Assembly (NCBI RefSeq): GCF_000334215.1
Contig: NZ_AMQY01000011.1
Span: 186,001-250,000 of the forward strand
Origin: Vreelandella jeotgali Hwa
GTDB lineage: Bacteria; Pseudomonadota; Gammaproteobacteria; Pseudomonadales; Halomonadaceae
Direction: 5' to 3'
Length of the DNA stretch: 64,000 nt
The position numbers were made by a program, and so were the translations under genes. This document shows, in pieces, positions 17,459-24,744 of this stretch. The notes under the pieces were generated by a model. It was not told the DNA's origin. It searched no databases and saw only the letters and a list, made by a program, of their open reading frames with translations. The first letter of the stretch is position 1. Every line of letters begins with the position of its first letter.

Positions 17459-18383
17459 CATCGGGATTGACGGCGGTTGGCGTCTTGCCGGCCTCGAAGC
17501 TGTGCAGGTAGCGAATAACCTGGTCGATGGCCCCGTCAAGCGGCGTCGGCGCCGAGGTGTGCGGGGTAATCCAGACGCGCGGGTGTTGCCACAGCGGGTT
17601 GTCGTCGGGCAGCGGTTCGGTGGAGAAGACGTCCAGCAGGGCGCCGCGCAAATGCCCGGGGGTATCCCCGTCGCCGAGGGCGTCGAGCAGCGCCGACTCG
17701 TCGATCAGCGCGCCACGCCCGGGATTGATCAGGCTGGCGCCGGGAGGCAGCTTCGCCAGGCGCTCGGCGTTGATCAGTCCGCGCGTGTCGGCGGTGTCCG
17801 GCAGCAGCGTGACCAGGCTTTGTGCCTGGGCCAAAACAGCGTCGAGCCCGTCTTCGCCGTGGCGGCAGTCGACGCCGTCCAGGTGTTTGGCGCTACGGCT
17901 CCAGCCGAGTACGGGAAACCCGGCCTCGGCCAGCGCTTGCGCCACATGGCGGCCGATGGCCCCCAGCCCGAGTACGCCCACCGGCCAGTCGGCCTTGTCG
18001 GGCAGCGGCTGCGGCGCCCAGCGGGCCTGCTGTTGTTGATGGTCGTAGCCGTCAAAGCCGCGATAAAAATGCAGCACGCCGTAAAGCACATAGTCGGCCA
18101 TGGGGGCGGCCATGCCGGCATCGCGGAGCTTGATGACGGGCACATCGGCCGGCAGTTCGGGGTTGTCCAGCAGGGCATCGACCCCGGCGCCCAGGTTGAT
18201 GATGCCTTTGAGCTGCGTCTGTTCCGCCAGCAGCCATTCCGGCGGCTGCCAGACGGCCAGATAATCAGCGCCCCGGCGTACCTCGGCGGGGGCCTCGGCG
18301 GTGACGACCGTCGCCCGGGGAAAGGCAGCCTGCAGCGCCCGGCACCAGCGGTCGGGATTATCATTATGGACGACGATTTTCAT
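17448..18383 (-). CDS. ghrA: glyoxylate/hydroxypyruvate reductase A-like D-2-hydroxyacid dehydrogenase
   Basis: With 311 residues this protein matches GhrA. It has the NAD(P)-binding motif VGVLGLGAIGRHVA (about 137-150), the catalytic Arg region INPGRGALIDESAL, an acidic residue in LLDVFSTEPLP and the catalytic His in WITPHTSAP. It would reduce glyoxylate or hydroxypyruvate with NADPH in the cytoplasm. A GGGAGG box precedes the ATG. It is divergent from doeA with a 251-bp shared upstream region carrying an 11-bp inverted repeat. Confidence 0.87.
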   Translation of the reverse strand: MKIVVHNDNPDRWCRALQAAFPRATVVTAEAPAEVRRGADYLAVWQPPEWLLAEQTQLKGIINLGAGVDALLDNPELPADVPVIKLRDAGMAAPMADYVLYGVLHFYRGFDGYDHQQQQARWAPQPLPDKADWPVGVLGLGAIGRHVAQALAEAGFPVLGWSRSAKHLDGVDCRHGEDGLDAVLAQAQSLVTLLPDTADTRGLINAERLAKLPPGASLINPGRGALIDESALLDALGDGDTPGHLRGALLDVFSTEPLPDDNPLWQHPRVWITPHTSAPTPLDGAIDQVIRYLHSFEAGKTPTAVNPDAGY

Positions 18384-18418
18384 GGGACCTCCCGGCGGTT
18401 GGGTCTGGGTTACCGGCG

Positions 18419-18466
18419 CTTCGTCCGGACCGTTGGCGTCACGCTATCACGAAGCTCCGGACGAAG
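18419..18466. promoter_or_regulatory. 11-bp inverted repeat in the ghrA/doeA intergenic region
   Basis: CTTCGTCCGGA at 18419-18429 and its exact reverse complement TCCGGACGAAG at 18456-18466 are separated by 26 bp. The pair lies 36 bp before the divergent ghrA start and about 170 bp before doeA. It could be a two-site operator, for example for DoeX, or a long-loop hairpin; the sequence alone cannot decide. Confidence 0.5.
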
Positions 18467-18491
18467 GCCTGGCGTTTTTCTCATAAAGGTT

Positions 18492-18522
18492 TTGACCCTG
18501 TGCCGCGACGGGGTGCTAGTAT
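18492..18522 (+). promoter_or_regulatory. possible sigma-70 promoter of the doe operon
   Basis: TTGACC (18492-18497) and TAGTAT (18517-18522) are separated by 19 bp, which is longer than ideal. They lie about 110 bp before doeA, in the right orientation. No better pair was seen in the region. Confidence 0.35.
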
Positions 18523-18634
18523 CGCCGGGAGACGACATTGGCAGGCCTCGTGCGGTGGGCCAGGTCGCTTGCGTGGCCCGGTAACGCTTTGATGACGTCC
18601 GGTTCTTGTATGTCTGTTAACGGCGAGTTGCCCG

Positions 18635-19834
18635 ATGACTCAGGTGTCCCTGCCCTTTACGCTGGATGAGTATGCCGGTCGGCTGCGGAAAGTGCGTGCG
18701 CAGATGGCCAGCCGTGACATTGACGTGCTGATTGTCAGTGATCCATCCAACATGGCCTGGCTGACCGGCTACGACGGCTGGTCGTTTTATGTCCATCAGT
18801 GCGTGGTGGTCGGCCTGGAAGGCGAGCCGCTGTGGTACGGACGGCGCATGGACGCCAACGGTGCGCTGCTGACCTGCTGGATCGACCCGGACAACATTAC
18901 CTACTATCCGGATTATTACGTCCAGAATCCGGACATGCACCCCATGGACTATCTGGCTCAGTCGATTCTGCCCCAGCGCGGCTGGGACCGTGGCGTGGTC
19001 GGCATGGAAATGGACAACTACTATTTTTCCGCCCAGGCCTATCTGTCGCTGCGCCGGGAGCTGCCCCACGCGCGTTTCACCGACGCCAACGGCCTGGTCA
19101 ACTGGTGCCGCGCGATCAAGTCGCCCCAGGAAATCGCCTACATGCGCATTGCCGGACGAATCGTCGAAGGCATGCACAACCGGATTCTGGAAATGATCGA
19201 GCCGGGGCTGCGCAAGAGCAAACTGGTCTCGGAAATCTACCGCGTGGCCATCGAAGGGTTTACCGATGAGTTCGGCAAGGTGCACGGCGGCGACTACCCG
19301 GCGATTGTGCCGCTGCTGCCCACCGGCACCGATGCGGCGGCGCCGCACCTTACCTGGGACGACACGCCGTTTCGCGAAGGCGAAGGCACGTTTTTCGAGG
19401 TGGCCGGGGTCTACAAGCGCTACCACTGTCCGACATCACGCACCGTCTATCTGGGGCGCCCTCCGCGGGAGTTTCTGCGCGCCGAGTCGGCGCTTTTGCA
19501 GGGCATTGAAAACGGCCTGGCCGTGGCCAAACCCGGCAACCGCACCGCCGATATCGCCATGGCGCTGGGGTCGGCGATGGACAAATACGGCTTTGACCGC
19601 GGCGGCGCGCGCTGTGGCTATCCCATCGGCTTGTCGTACCCGCCCGACTGGGGCGAGCGCACCATGAGTCTGCGCCCCTCGGACGACTCGGTGCTGGAGC
19701 CGGGCATGGCCTTTCACTTCATGCCCGGCCTCTGGGAAGACGGCTGGGGGCTGGAGATTACCGAAAGCATCCTGATTACCGAAGACGGCTGTGAAACCTT
19801 CGCCAACTTTCCCCGCCAGCTGTTTGTCCACTAG
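18635..19834 (+). CDS. doeA: ectoine hydrolase DoeA
   Basis: This 399-residue protein of the M24 (creatinase/aminopeptidase P-like) fold has the length of H. elongata DoeA. It opens the ring of ectoine to N-acetyl-L-2,4-diaminobutyrate in the cytoplasm. The N-terminal creatinase-like domain includes SDPSNMAWLTGYDGWSFYV. The C-terminal pita-bread domain includes HGGDYPAIVPLLPTG, KRYHCPTSRTVYLG and FHFMPGLWEDGWGLEITES. The identification is strengthened by doeB and doeX directly downstream. Only a weak GGCGAG ribosome site precedes the ATG. It begins the doe operon. Confidence 0.95.
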   Translation: MTQVSLPFTLDEYAGRLRKVRAQMASRDIDVLIVSDPSNMAWLTGYDGWSFYVHQCVVVGLEGEPLWYGRRMDANGALLTCWIDPDNITYYPDYYVQNPDMHPMDYLAQSILPQRGWDRGVVGMEMDNYYFSAQAYLSLRRELPHARFTDANGLVNWCRAIKSPQEIAYMRIAGRIVEGMHNRILEMIEPGLRKSKLVSEIYRVAIEGFTDEFGKVHGGDYPAIVPLLPTGTDAAAPHLTWDDTPFREGEGTFFEVAGVYKRYHCPTSRTVYLGRPPREFLRAESALLQGIENGLAVAKPGNRTADIAMALGSAMDKYGFDRGGARCGYPIGLSYPPDWGERTMSLRPSDDSVLEPGMAFHFMPGLWEDGWGLEITESILITEDGCETFANFPRQLFVH

Positions 19835-19882
19835 GCGAGCGCCGGTGCCGCCGGTGTCATGTATTTCTCGAGGAGCCCGTTC

Positions 19883-20899
19883 ATGAGCAAGCGTCCAAGC
19901 CCCATCACCCCCACGGTGGATTTCAACGCCGAGGGCGTGCAGCACGGTTTTCTCAACCTGCCCATCTCGGTAGACGATTCCGCCTGGGGCGCGGTCATGG
20001 TGCCGGTCACCGTGATCAAAAACGGTGAAGGCCCCACCGCTTTATTGACCGCCGGCAACCACGGCGACGAGTACGAGGGCATTACCGCGCTGCTCAAGCT
20101 GTCGTCCTCTCTCAAGGCCGAGGATATTCAGGGGCGGGTTATCATCGTGCCGTGCTTCAACACGCCTGCGGTGACGGCGGGCAAGCGCACCTCGGGGCTC
20201 GATGGCGGCAACCTCAACCGTTGCTTTCCGGGCAATCCGGACGGCAACGCCACCGAGCAGATCGCCGACTACTTCACCCGGGAAATGGTGCCCCTGGCCG
20301 ACGTGGTGCTGGATATCCACTCCGGCGGACGCACCCTGGATATCGTGCCCTATGCGGCATCGCACGTGCTGGACAACAAACAGCAGCAGTCGGCCGCGCT
20401 GGAAAGCGCCAAAACCTTCGGCGCGCCCTACGCCATGATCATGTTCGAGCTGGACGCCACCCACCTGTTCGATACCGCCTGCGAAGATCAGGGCAAGACA
20501 TTCGTGACCACCGAGCTGGGCGGCGGCGGCACCTCAACGCCGGAAAGCATCGCCATTGCCGAGCGCGGCGTCAGCAACTTCCTGCGCCACCACGGCCTGA
20601 TGGCCGGCGAGCCGGAAGCGTCGCCGGCGCCGCAGGTGTATCTGGATATGCCCGATGCCAGCTGCTACGTGCAAAGCCATCACGACGGGCTGCTGGAGTT
20701 TGTCGTCGAGCTGGGGGCGTCGGTCGAGGAAGGCCAGGTTGTCGCCCGGGTATATGATTTGACCCGAACCGGCACCGCGCCGGTGGCCTACCGCGCCAGG
20801 CGCGACGGCATCCTCATGGCCCGGCGCGCGCCGGCGCTGGCGCATATCGGCGATACCCTGGCGGTGGTCGCCGACGTAGTGGAGCGGCTCGACGCCTGA
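19883..20899 (+). CDS. doeB: N-acetyl-diaminobutyrate deacetylase DoeB
   Basis: This 338-residue zinc amidohydrolase belongs to the succinylglutamate desuccinylase/aspartoacylase (M14-like) family. It removes the acetyl group from N-acetyl-L-2,4-diaminobutyrate made by DoeA. Zinc ligands are expected in GNHGDEYEG (His and Glu) and in VLDIHSGGRTLD (His); the catalytic Glu probably lies in VTTELGGGGT. The C-terminal ~90 residues form a small beta domain. GAGGAG precedes the chosen ATG, 48 bp after doeA; an in-frame start 24 bp upstream is less likely. The next gene follows after 4 bp. Confidence 0.94.
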   Translation: MSKRPSPITPTVDFNAEGVQHGFLNLPISVDDSAWGAVMVPVTVIKNGEGPTALLTAGNHGDEYEGITALLKLSSSLKAEDIQGRVIIVPCFNTPAVTAGKRTSGLDGGNLNRCFPGNPDGNATEQIADYFTREMVPLADVVLDIHSGGRTLDIVPYAASHVLDNKQQQSAALESAKTFGAPYAMIMFELDATHLFDTACEDQGKTFVTTELGGGGTSTPESIAIAERGVSNFLRHHGLMAGEPEASPAPQVYLDMPDASCYVQSHHDGLLEFVVELGASVEEGQVVARVYDLTRTGTAPVAYRARRDGILMARRAPALAHIGDTLAVVADVVERLDA

Positions 20900-20903
20900 A
20901 CCC

Positions 20904-21398
20904 ATGCCCAAGCCCGCTTCCATGCTCAAACTCGACCGTTTCGACGTCAAAATACTCGCCATCCTTTCCCGGGACGGGCGCATCACCAAATCCAGGCTCG
21001 CCGAGGCCATCAGCCTGTCGGTCAGCCCCTGCTGGGAGCGCGTCCGGCGGCTGGAAAAGGCCGGCATCATCGAAGGCTACAGCGCGCGTATCAATACCGC
21101 CGTGCTGATACCGGTCAACGCCGTCTGGGTGCAGATCGAGCTCAACCAGCACAGCGCGGAAAGCTTTTCGCGCTTTGAGGCGCTGGTGATGGACACGCCG
21201 GCGGTTACCGAATGCGTGGCCGTGGGCGGCGGAGTGGATTATCTGGTGAAATTCGAAGTCGCCAGCATCGACAGCTATCAGCGCACCATGGATACCTGGC
21301 TGGTGTCCGATGCGGGTATCGAGCGCTACTTCACCTATATCGTGACCAAAACGGTCAAGCGGCCCACCCTGGCGGTGGACGAAGACGCCCTGGCCTGA
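20904..21398 (+). CDS. doeX: Lrp/AsnC-type regulator DoeX
   Basis: A 164-residue transcription factor with an N-terminal helix-turn-helix (LDRFDVKILAILSRDGRITK, then SLSVSPCWERVRRLEKAGII) and a C-terminal RAM ligand domain (about 75-155, with the pattern VTECVAVGGGVDYLVKFEV). It lies 4 bp behind doeB, the position of DoeX in the H. elongata ectoine-degradation operon. It likely senses an intermediate of ectoine breakdown and controls doeA. A long inverted repeat upstream of doeA and direct repeats just downstream of doeX are candidate binding sites. Confidence 0.93.
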   Translation: MPKPASMLKLDRFDVKILAILSRDGRITKSRLAEAISLSVSPCWERVRRLEKAGIIEGYSARINTAVLIPVNAVWVQIELNQHSAESFSRFEALVMDTPAVTECVAVGGGVDYLVKFEVASIDSYQRTMDTWLVSDAGIERYFTYIVTKTVKRPTLAVDEDALA

Positions 21399-21413
21399 CC
21401 CGCCGGCAGCGCG

Positions 21414-21453
21414 GCCGTTGGCGCCGCCGCAAAAAAATCCGCCGTTGGCGCCG
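21414..21453. repeat. two 13-bp direct repeats with A-tracts before the DoeC-like gene
   Basis: GCCGTTGGCGCCG occurs at 21414-21426 and again at 21441-21453, 27 bp apart. Each copy is followed within a few bases by a run of seven or eight A. The pair sits in the 180-bp gap between doeX and the dehydrogenase gene, where a separate promoter is expected. Confidence 0.6.
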
Positions 21454-21578
21454 GCTCCCGCCAAAAAAAACCGATATCCGGCGGGCGTTTTCAAAAGCAC
21501 TTTCCGCGCTCTCTTCCCCAGAATGGAGGCATCCACAGGGCGATGCCCCGGTATGCCAATATTCCAAGGGAGGAGTTT

Positions 21579-23075
21579 ATGACAGCGCTATCCACTACGC
21601 TTTCCGACCGCTTGCAGGACCCCCGCCTGTTCCGCCAGTACGCCTACATCAATGCCCGGTGGACCCACGCGGAAAACGGCCGCGAAGAAGCCGTGACCGA
21701 TCCGGCGACCGGTGAAGTGCTGGGCCACATCCCGGTGCTCGAAGACGCCCAGGTAACCGCTGCCGTGGACGCTGCCGACGATGCCTTTGCCGGCTGGCGG
21801 GCGCTGCGCGCCGACGAGCGCAGCGAGATTCTGCAAGCCTGGTACGCGCTGTTGCAGGAACACAGCGAGGACCTGGCGACGATCATGACCCTGGAGCAGG
21901 GCAAGTCCATCGGCGACTCCCGGGGCGAGGTGCAGTACGGCGCCAGCTTCATCCGCTGGTTCGCCGAAGAGGGCAAGCGCACTTACGGCGACACCATTCC
22001 CAGCCACATGCCCGACGCCGCCCTGGGCTCGCTCAAGGAACCGGTGGGCATTGCCGCGCTGATTACGCCGTGGAACTTCCCGCTGGCGATGATCACCCGC
22101 AAGGCCGCCGCCGCGCTTGCTGCCGGCTGCCCCATCGTGATCAAGCCGTCCAACGAGACGCCGTTCACCGCGCTGGCGCTGGCCGAGCTGGGCGAGCGCG
22201 CGGGCATTCCCGCCGGCGTGCTCAACGTGGTCCTGGGCGAGCCGCCCGCCGTGTCCAAGATACTCTGCGCCGAGCCGCGTATTCGCGCACTGTCGTTCAC
22301 CGGCTCCACCCGCGTCGGCGAGCTGCTGATGGAACAGAGCGCCAGCACGGTCAAGCGGCTGTCAATGGAGCTGGGCGGCAACGCGCCGTTCATCGTCGGC
22401 CCGGACATGGACCCGAAGGAAGCCGCCGAGGCGGCGGTCGCAGCCAAGTACCAGACGTCCGGGCAGGACTGCCTGGCGGCCAACCGTATTCTGGTCCACG
22501 AGTCGATCCACGACGCCTTTGTCGACGCGTTCCGGGAAAGCATGTCGGCGCAGACCGTGGGCAACGGCCTGACCGACGGCGTCGACCTGGGCCCGCTGAT
22601 CCACGACAAGGCGGTGGAAAAGGCCCAGAGCATCGTCGATGACGCGGTCAGCGCCGGCGCCACGCTGCACGAGAGCACCCAGACGCCGGTAGCCGGGGAA
22701 AACTTCTTCATGCCGGTACTGCTCACGGGCATTACCCGCGACATGAAGGTCTGGCGCGAAGAAAGCTTTGCTCCGGTGGCCGGCGTGCTGCCGTATTCAA
22801 ACGACGACGAAGCCATCGAGCTGGCCAACGATACCGAATACGGCCTGGCGTCCTACGTCTATACCCACGACATGCGCCGCATCTGGAAGCTCATGCGCGG
22901 GTTGGAGTTCGGCCTGGTAAGCGTCAACTCGGTGAAAATGACCGGCGCGCCGGTGCCCTTCGGCGGGGTCAAGGAATCCGGCCTGGGCCGCGAAGGCGGC
23001 TCCACCGGCATCGAGGAATACCTGGAGACCAAGTTCTTCTGCCTGGGCGGCATGGCGTCCGCGTCGGGCAGCTGA
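21579..23075 (+). CDS. doeC: aldehyde dehydrogenase, DoeC-like (aspartate-semialdehyde) or GabD-like
   Basis: A 498-residue aldehyde dehydrogenase of the succinate-semialdehyde dehydrogenase group. Motifs seen are ITPWNFPLAMITRKAAAALA, FTGSTRVGELL, MELGGNAPFIV with the catalytic Glu, and TSGQDCLAANRI with the catalytic Cys. Classical GabD enzymes have a TC pair at the Cys; this one reads DC, which may reflect a different substrate. Position behind doeABX makes DoeC (aspartate semialdehyde to aspartate, the last step of ectoine breakdown) the best assignment; succinate-semialdehyde oxidation is the alternative. GGGAGGAG precedes the ATG. A terminator follows. Confidence 0.8.
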   Translation: MTALSTTLSDRLQDPRLFRQYAYINARWTHAENGREEAVTDPATGEVLGHIPVLEDAQVTAAVDAADDAFAGWRALRADERSEILQAWYALLQEHSEDLATIMTLEQGKSIGDSRGEVQYGASFIRWFAEEGKRTYGDTIPSHMPDAALGSLKEPVGIAALITPWNFPLAMITRKAAAALAAGCPIVIKPSNETPFTALALAELGERAGIPAGVLNVVLGEPPAVSKILCAEPRIRALSFTGSTRVGELLMEQSASTVKRLSMELGGNAPFIVGPDMDPKEAAEAAVAAKYQTSGQDCLAANRILVHESIHDAFVDAFRESMSAQTVGNGLTDGVDLGPLIHDKAVEKAQSIVDDAVSAGATLHESTQTPVAGENFFMPVLLTGITRDMKVWREESFAPVAGVLPYSNDDEAIELANDTEYGLASYVYTHDMRRIWKLMRGLEFGLVSVNSVKMTGAPVPFGGVKESGLGREGGSTGIEEYLETKFFCLGGMASASGS

Positions 23076-23093
23076 TAGCCCCAGAATCTCAAG

Positions 23094-23125
23094 ACGGCGC
23101 CGCTGCCCTGCAGCGGCGCTTTTGT
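23094..23125 (+). terminator. terminator after the DoeC-like gene
   Basis: GCGCCGCTG and its complement CAGCGGCGC flank a short CCCTG loop and are followed by TTTTG, a good intrinsic terminator that closes the doe gene group. Confidence 0.8.
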
Positions 23126-23249
23126 GTGGGTTCTCCGCTGCTCGAACAGGCGGCGTGTCCGCCGCTACCCGCCGCGGGTTGGTAAGTCCCGATCACGCAT
23201 CGCATAATGGGCGCGATAGGCCCGTGATTCGTTGCGAAAGGATAAGGTT

Positions 23250-23597
23250 ATGTCACAGAAGATTTACTGCGTCGCCGGCTTCAAGCCCAAACCCGGCCGC
23301 GAAGACGCCGTTTTCAGGGCACTGCAGGCGCTGGAGCCCAACGGGCATCGTGAAGACGCCTGCCTGCGTTACACCGTGACGCGCCGGATCGACAGCCCCT
23401 TTGCGCCGGGCGACAGCTATCCCATCGTGTTTCACGAAGTCTGGGCCAACCGCGAAGCCTTCGAGGCCCACTGCCAGCGCAAGGAAATCCAGCAGTTCTT
23501 TGCCGACAACCTCGAATCGCCCGACGGCGACATTGAAGACGCCAACGTCTGCGTTTACACCGACGAGCCCAACGACTTTGACGCGCCCGCGGTTTAG
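23250..23597 (+). CDS. putative quinol monooxygenase / ABM-domain protein
   Basis: The 115-residue protein is a single ferredoxin-like ABM (antibiotic biosynthesis monooxygenase, YgiN-like) domain: [20 protein letters not shown] at the start, then [16 protein letters not shown]. Members are small dimeric enzymes or heme/quinol-binding proteins; the substrate is unknown. AAGGATAAGG lies before ATG 23250; an in-frame TTG at 23232 is less likely. The gene lies 28 bp upstream of luxS and is probably cotranscribed with it. Confidence 0.8.
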   Translation: MSQKIYCVAGFKPKPGREDAVFRALQALEPNGHREDACLRYTVTRRIDSPFAPGDSYPIVFHEVWANREAFEAHCQRKEIQQFFADNLESPDGDIEDANVCVYTDEPNDFDAPAV

Positions 23598-23625
23598 CGC
23601 GTTATTCAAGCCAACAGGAGGCAAC

Positions 23626-24093
23626 ATGGCCGAAGAAAAGATGAACGTGGAAAGCTTTAACCTGGACCACACCAAGGTAAAAGCGCCGTATATCCGCCTG
23701 GCCGATATCACCGAAGGCGCCCACGGCGACAAAATCCACAAGTACGACCTGCGCATCTGCCAGCCCAACCAGGGCCACATGGAAATGCCCGCGCTGCACT
23801 CGCTCGAACACATGATGGCCGAGCACTCGCGCAACCATACCGAACAAGTCGTCGACATCAGCCCCATGGGCTGCCAGACCGGCTTCTACATCGCCATGAT
23901 CAACCACGACGACTACGACGACGTGCTCAACATCATGGAAAAAACCCTCAACGACGTCACCCAGGCAACCGAAGTCCCCGCCTGCAACGAAATGCAGTGC
24001 GGCTGGGCCGCCAGCCACAGCCTGGAAGGCGCGCAAGAACTCGCCCGCGACCTCCTCGCCAAGCGCGACGAGTGGACGCAAGTGTTTGCCTGA
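23626..24093 (+). CDS. luxS: S-ribosylhomocysteine lyase LuxS
   Basis: A 155-residue protein that cleaves S-ribosylhomocysteine to homocysteine and the AI-2 precursor DPD, in the activated-methyl cycle. The metal site HxxEH is seen in [15 protein letters not shown], and the catalytic and metal-binding cysteines in [11 protein letters not shown] and [15 protein letters not shown]. Length agrees with the variant LuxS group of about 155-165 residues. The ATG has AGGAGG five bases upstream. A strong intrinsic terminator follows at 24119. Confidence 0.94.
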   Translation: MAEEKMNVESFNLDHTKVKAPYIRLADITEGAHGDKIHKYDLRICQPNQGHMEMPALHSLEHMMAEHSRNHTEQVVDISPMGCQTGFYIAMINHDDYDDVLNIMEKTLNDVTQATEVPACNEMQCGWAASHSLEGAQELARDLLAKRDEWTQVFA

Positions 24094-24118
24094 TAGGGCG
24101 ACGCTTTGAGAAATAGCT

Positions 24119-24149
24119 AAAAGCGCCTCTGCGGAGGCGCTTTTTTTGT
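24119..24149 (+). terminator. luxS terminator, part of a duplicated sequence
   Basis: AAAAGCGCCTC and GAGGCGCTTTT arms with a TGCG loop, followed by a T run. The same hairpin, slightly changed, recurs at 33685, where it opens a second copy of the left flank of the cassette-like element. Confidence 0.85.
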
Positions 24150-24280
24150 GCCGCTACGAAAAAACATGAGAAATATGGCAGAATTGTGGAAGGGTAGTTC
24201 GCTAAGTGCTAATTTGGGGCCATAAATTTTAAGGATCGGCATAAACGCACGTAACAACGACGCTGAAGTATCCTACTGGG

Positions 24281-24305
24281 TGGGAGCGGACTTTAGTCCG
24301 CGATG
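24281..24305. repeat. REP-like palindrome
   Basis: GGGAGCGGACTTTAGTCCGC has the form of a repetitive extragenic palindrome: GCGGACT and AGTCCGC arms with the GGGAGCG lead typical of pseudomonad and halomonad REPs. Only one copy was noticed in the window. Confidence 0.5.
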
Positions 24306-24744
24306 ATATTGCCCCAGCACAGCAGCCATGCAATTAACTGCGTTAACAGCTGGTTTTTGGGGAGCTGCACCCAAAATATCGAGTGATTGAGTGGTTGTGC
24401 CATTTCAATCGCATGGTGGCCATCACTCGATCCATCAGCTTCGGAGTTCTGCTGCGCATGTTTATGCAGTGCTTCTCGTGATATAGCGATGTATATAAAC
24501 TTTGGCCCGAGCAAAACACGCAAGCACGCGAATCCTGCTTAGACTGCCGATTTTTTTCTTAATACTTTTATATATCAAGGAGTTAGGTGGAGCGTGGAAC
24601 GCTGGAGAACATTGTTGAACGAGCCAGCGCGTTTATTCAATATCAGAGCGTTCCGTCTAATACCTGTTATGTGCCTGTCGCCTGTCGATGCATGCTAAAA
24701 GCCCGGTAGTTGAGGAAATTGGCTATAACGATTCAGGATAAAGA

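Larger units (their letters stand above)
24119..24672. repeat. left flank copy A (homologous to 33685-34016)
   Basis: Two parts match copy B: 24119-24185 (terminator, then TTGTGCC, CTACGAAAAAA, CATGAGAAAT, TGGCAG) and about 24510-24672 (ACGCAAGC, GCGAATC, TGCTTAG, CTGCCGA, GAGTTAG, CGCGTTTATTCAATATC, GTTCCGTCTAATA, CTGTTATG). The middle differs and holds a REP-like hairpin. No convincing gene was found in this 650-bp stretch. The copy ends at the presumed recombination point CTG/TTATG before the first cassette gene. Confidence 0.75.

Noticed and set aside
24293..24523. Small 76-codon frame on the minus strand in the luxS-ATPase gap
   Set aside because: No family, no ribosome site, lies over a REP-like hairpin and is not preserved in the homologous flank copy at 33.7 kb.
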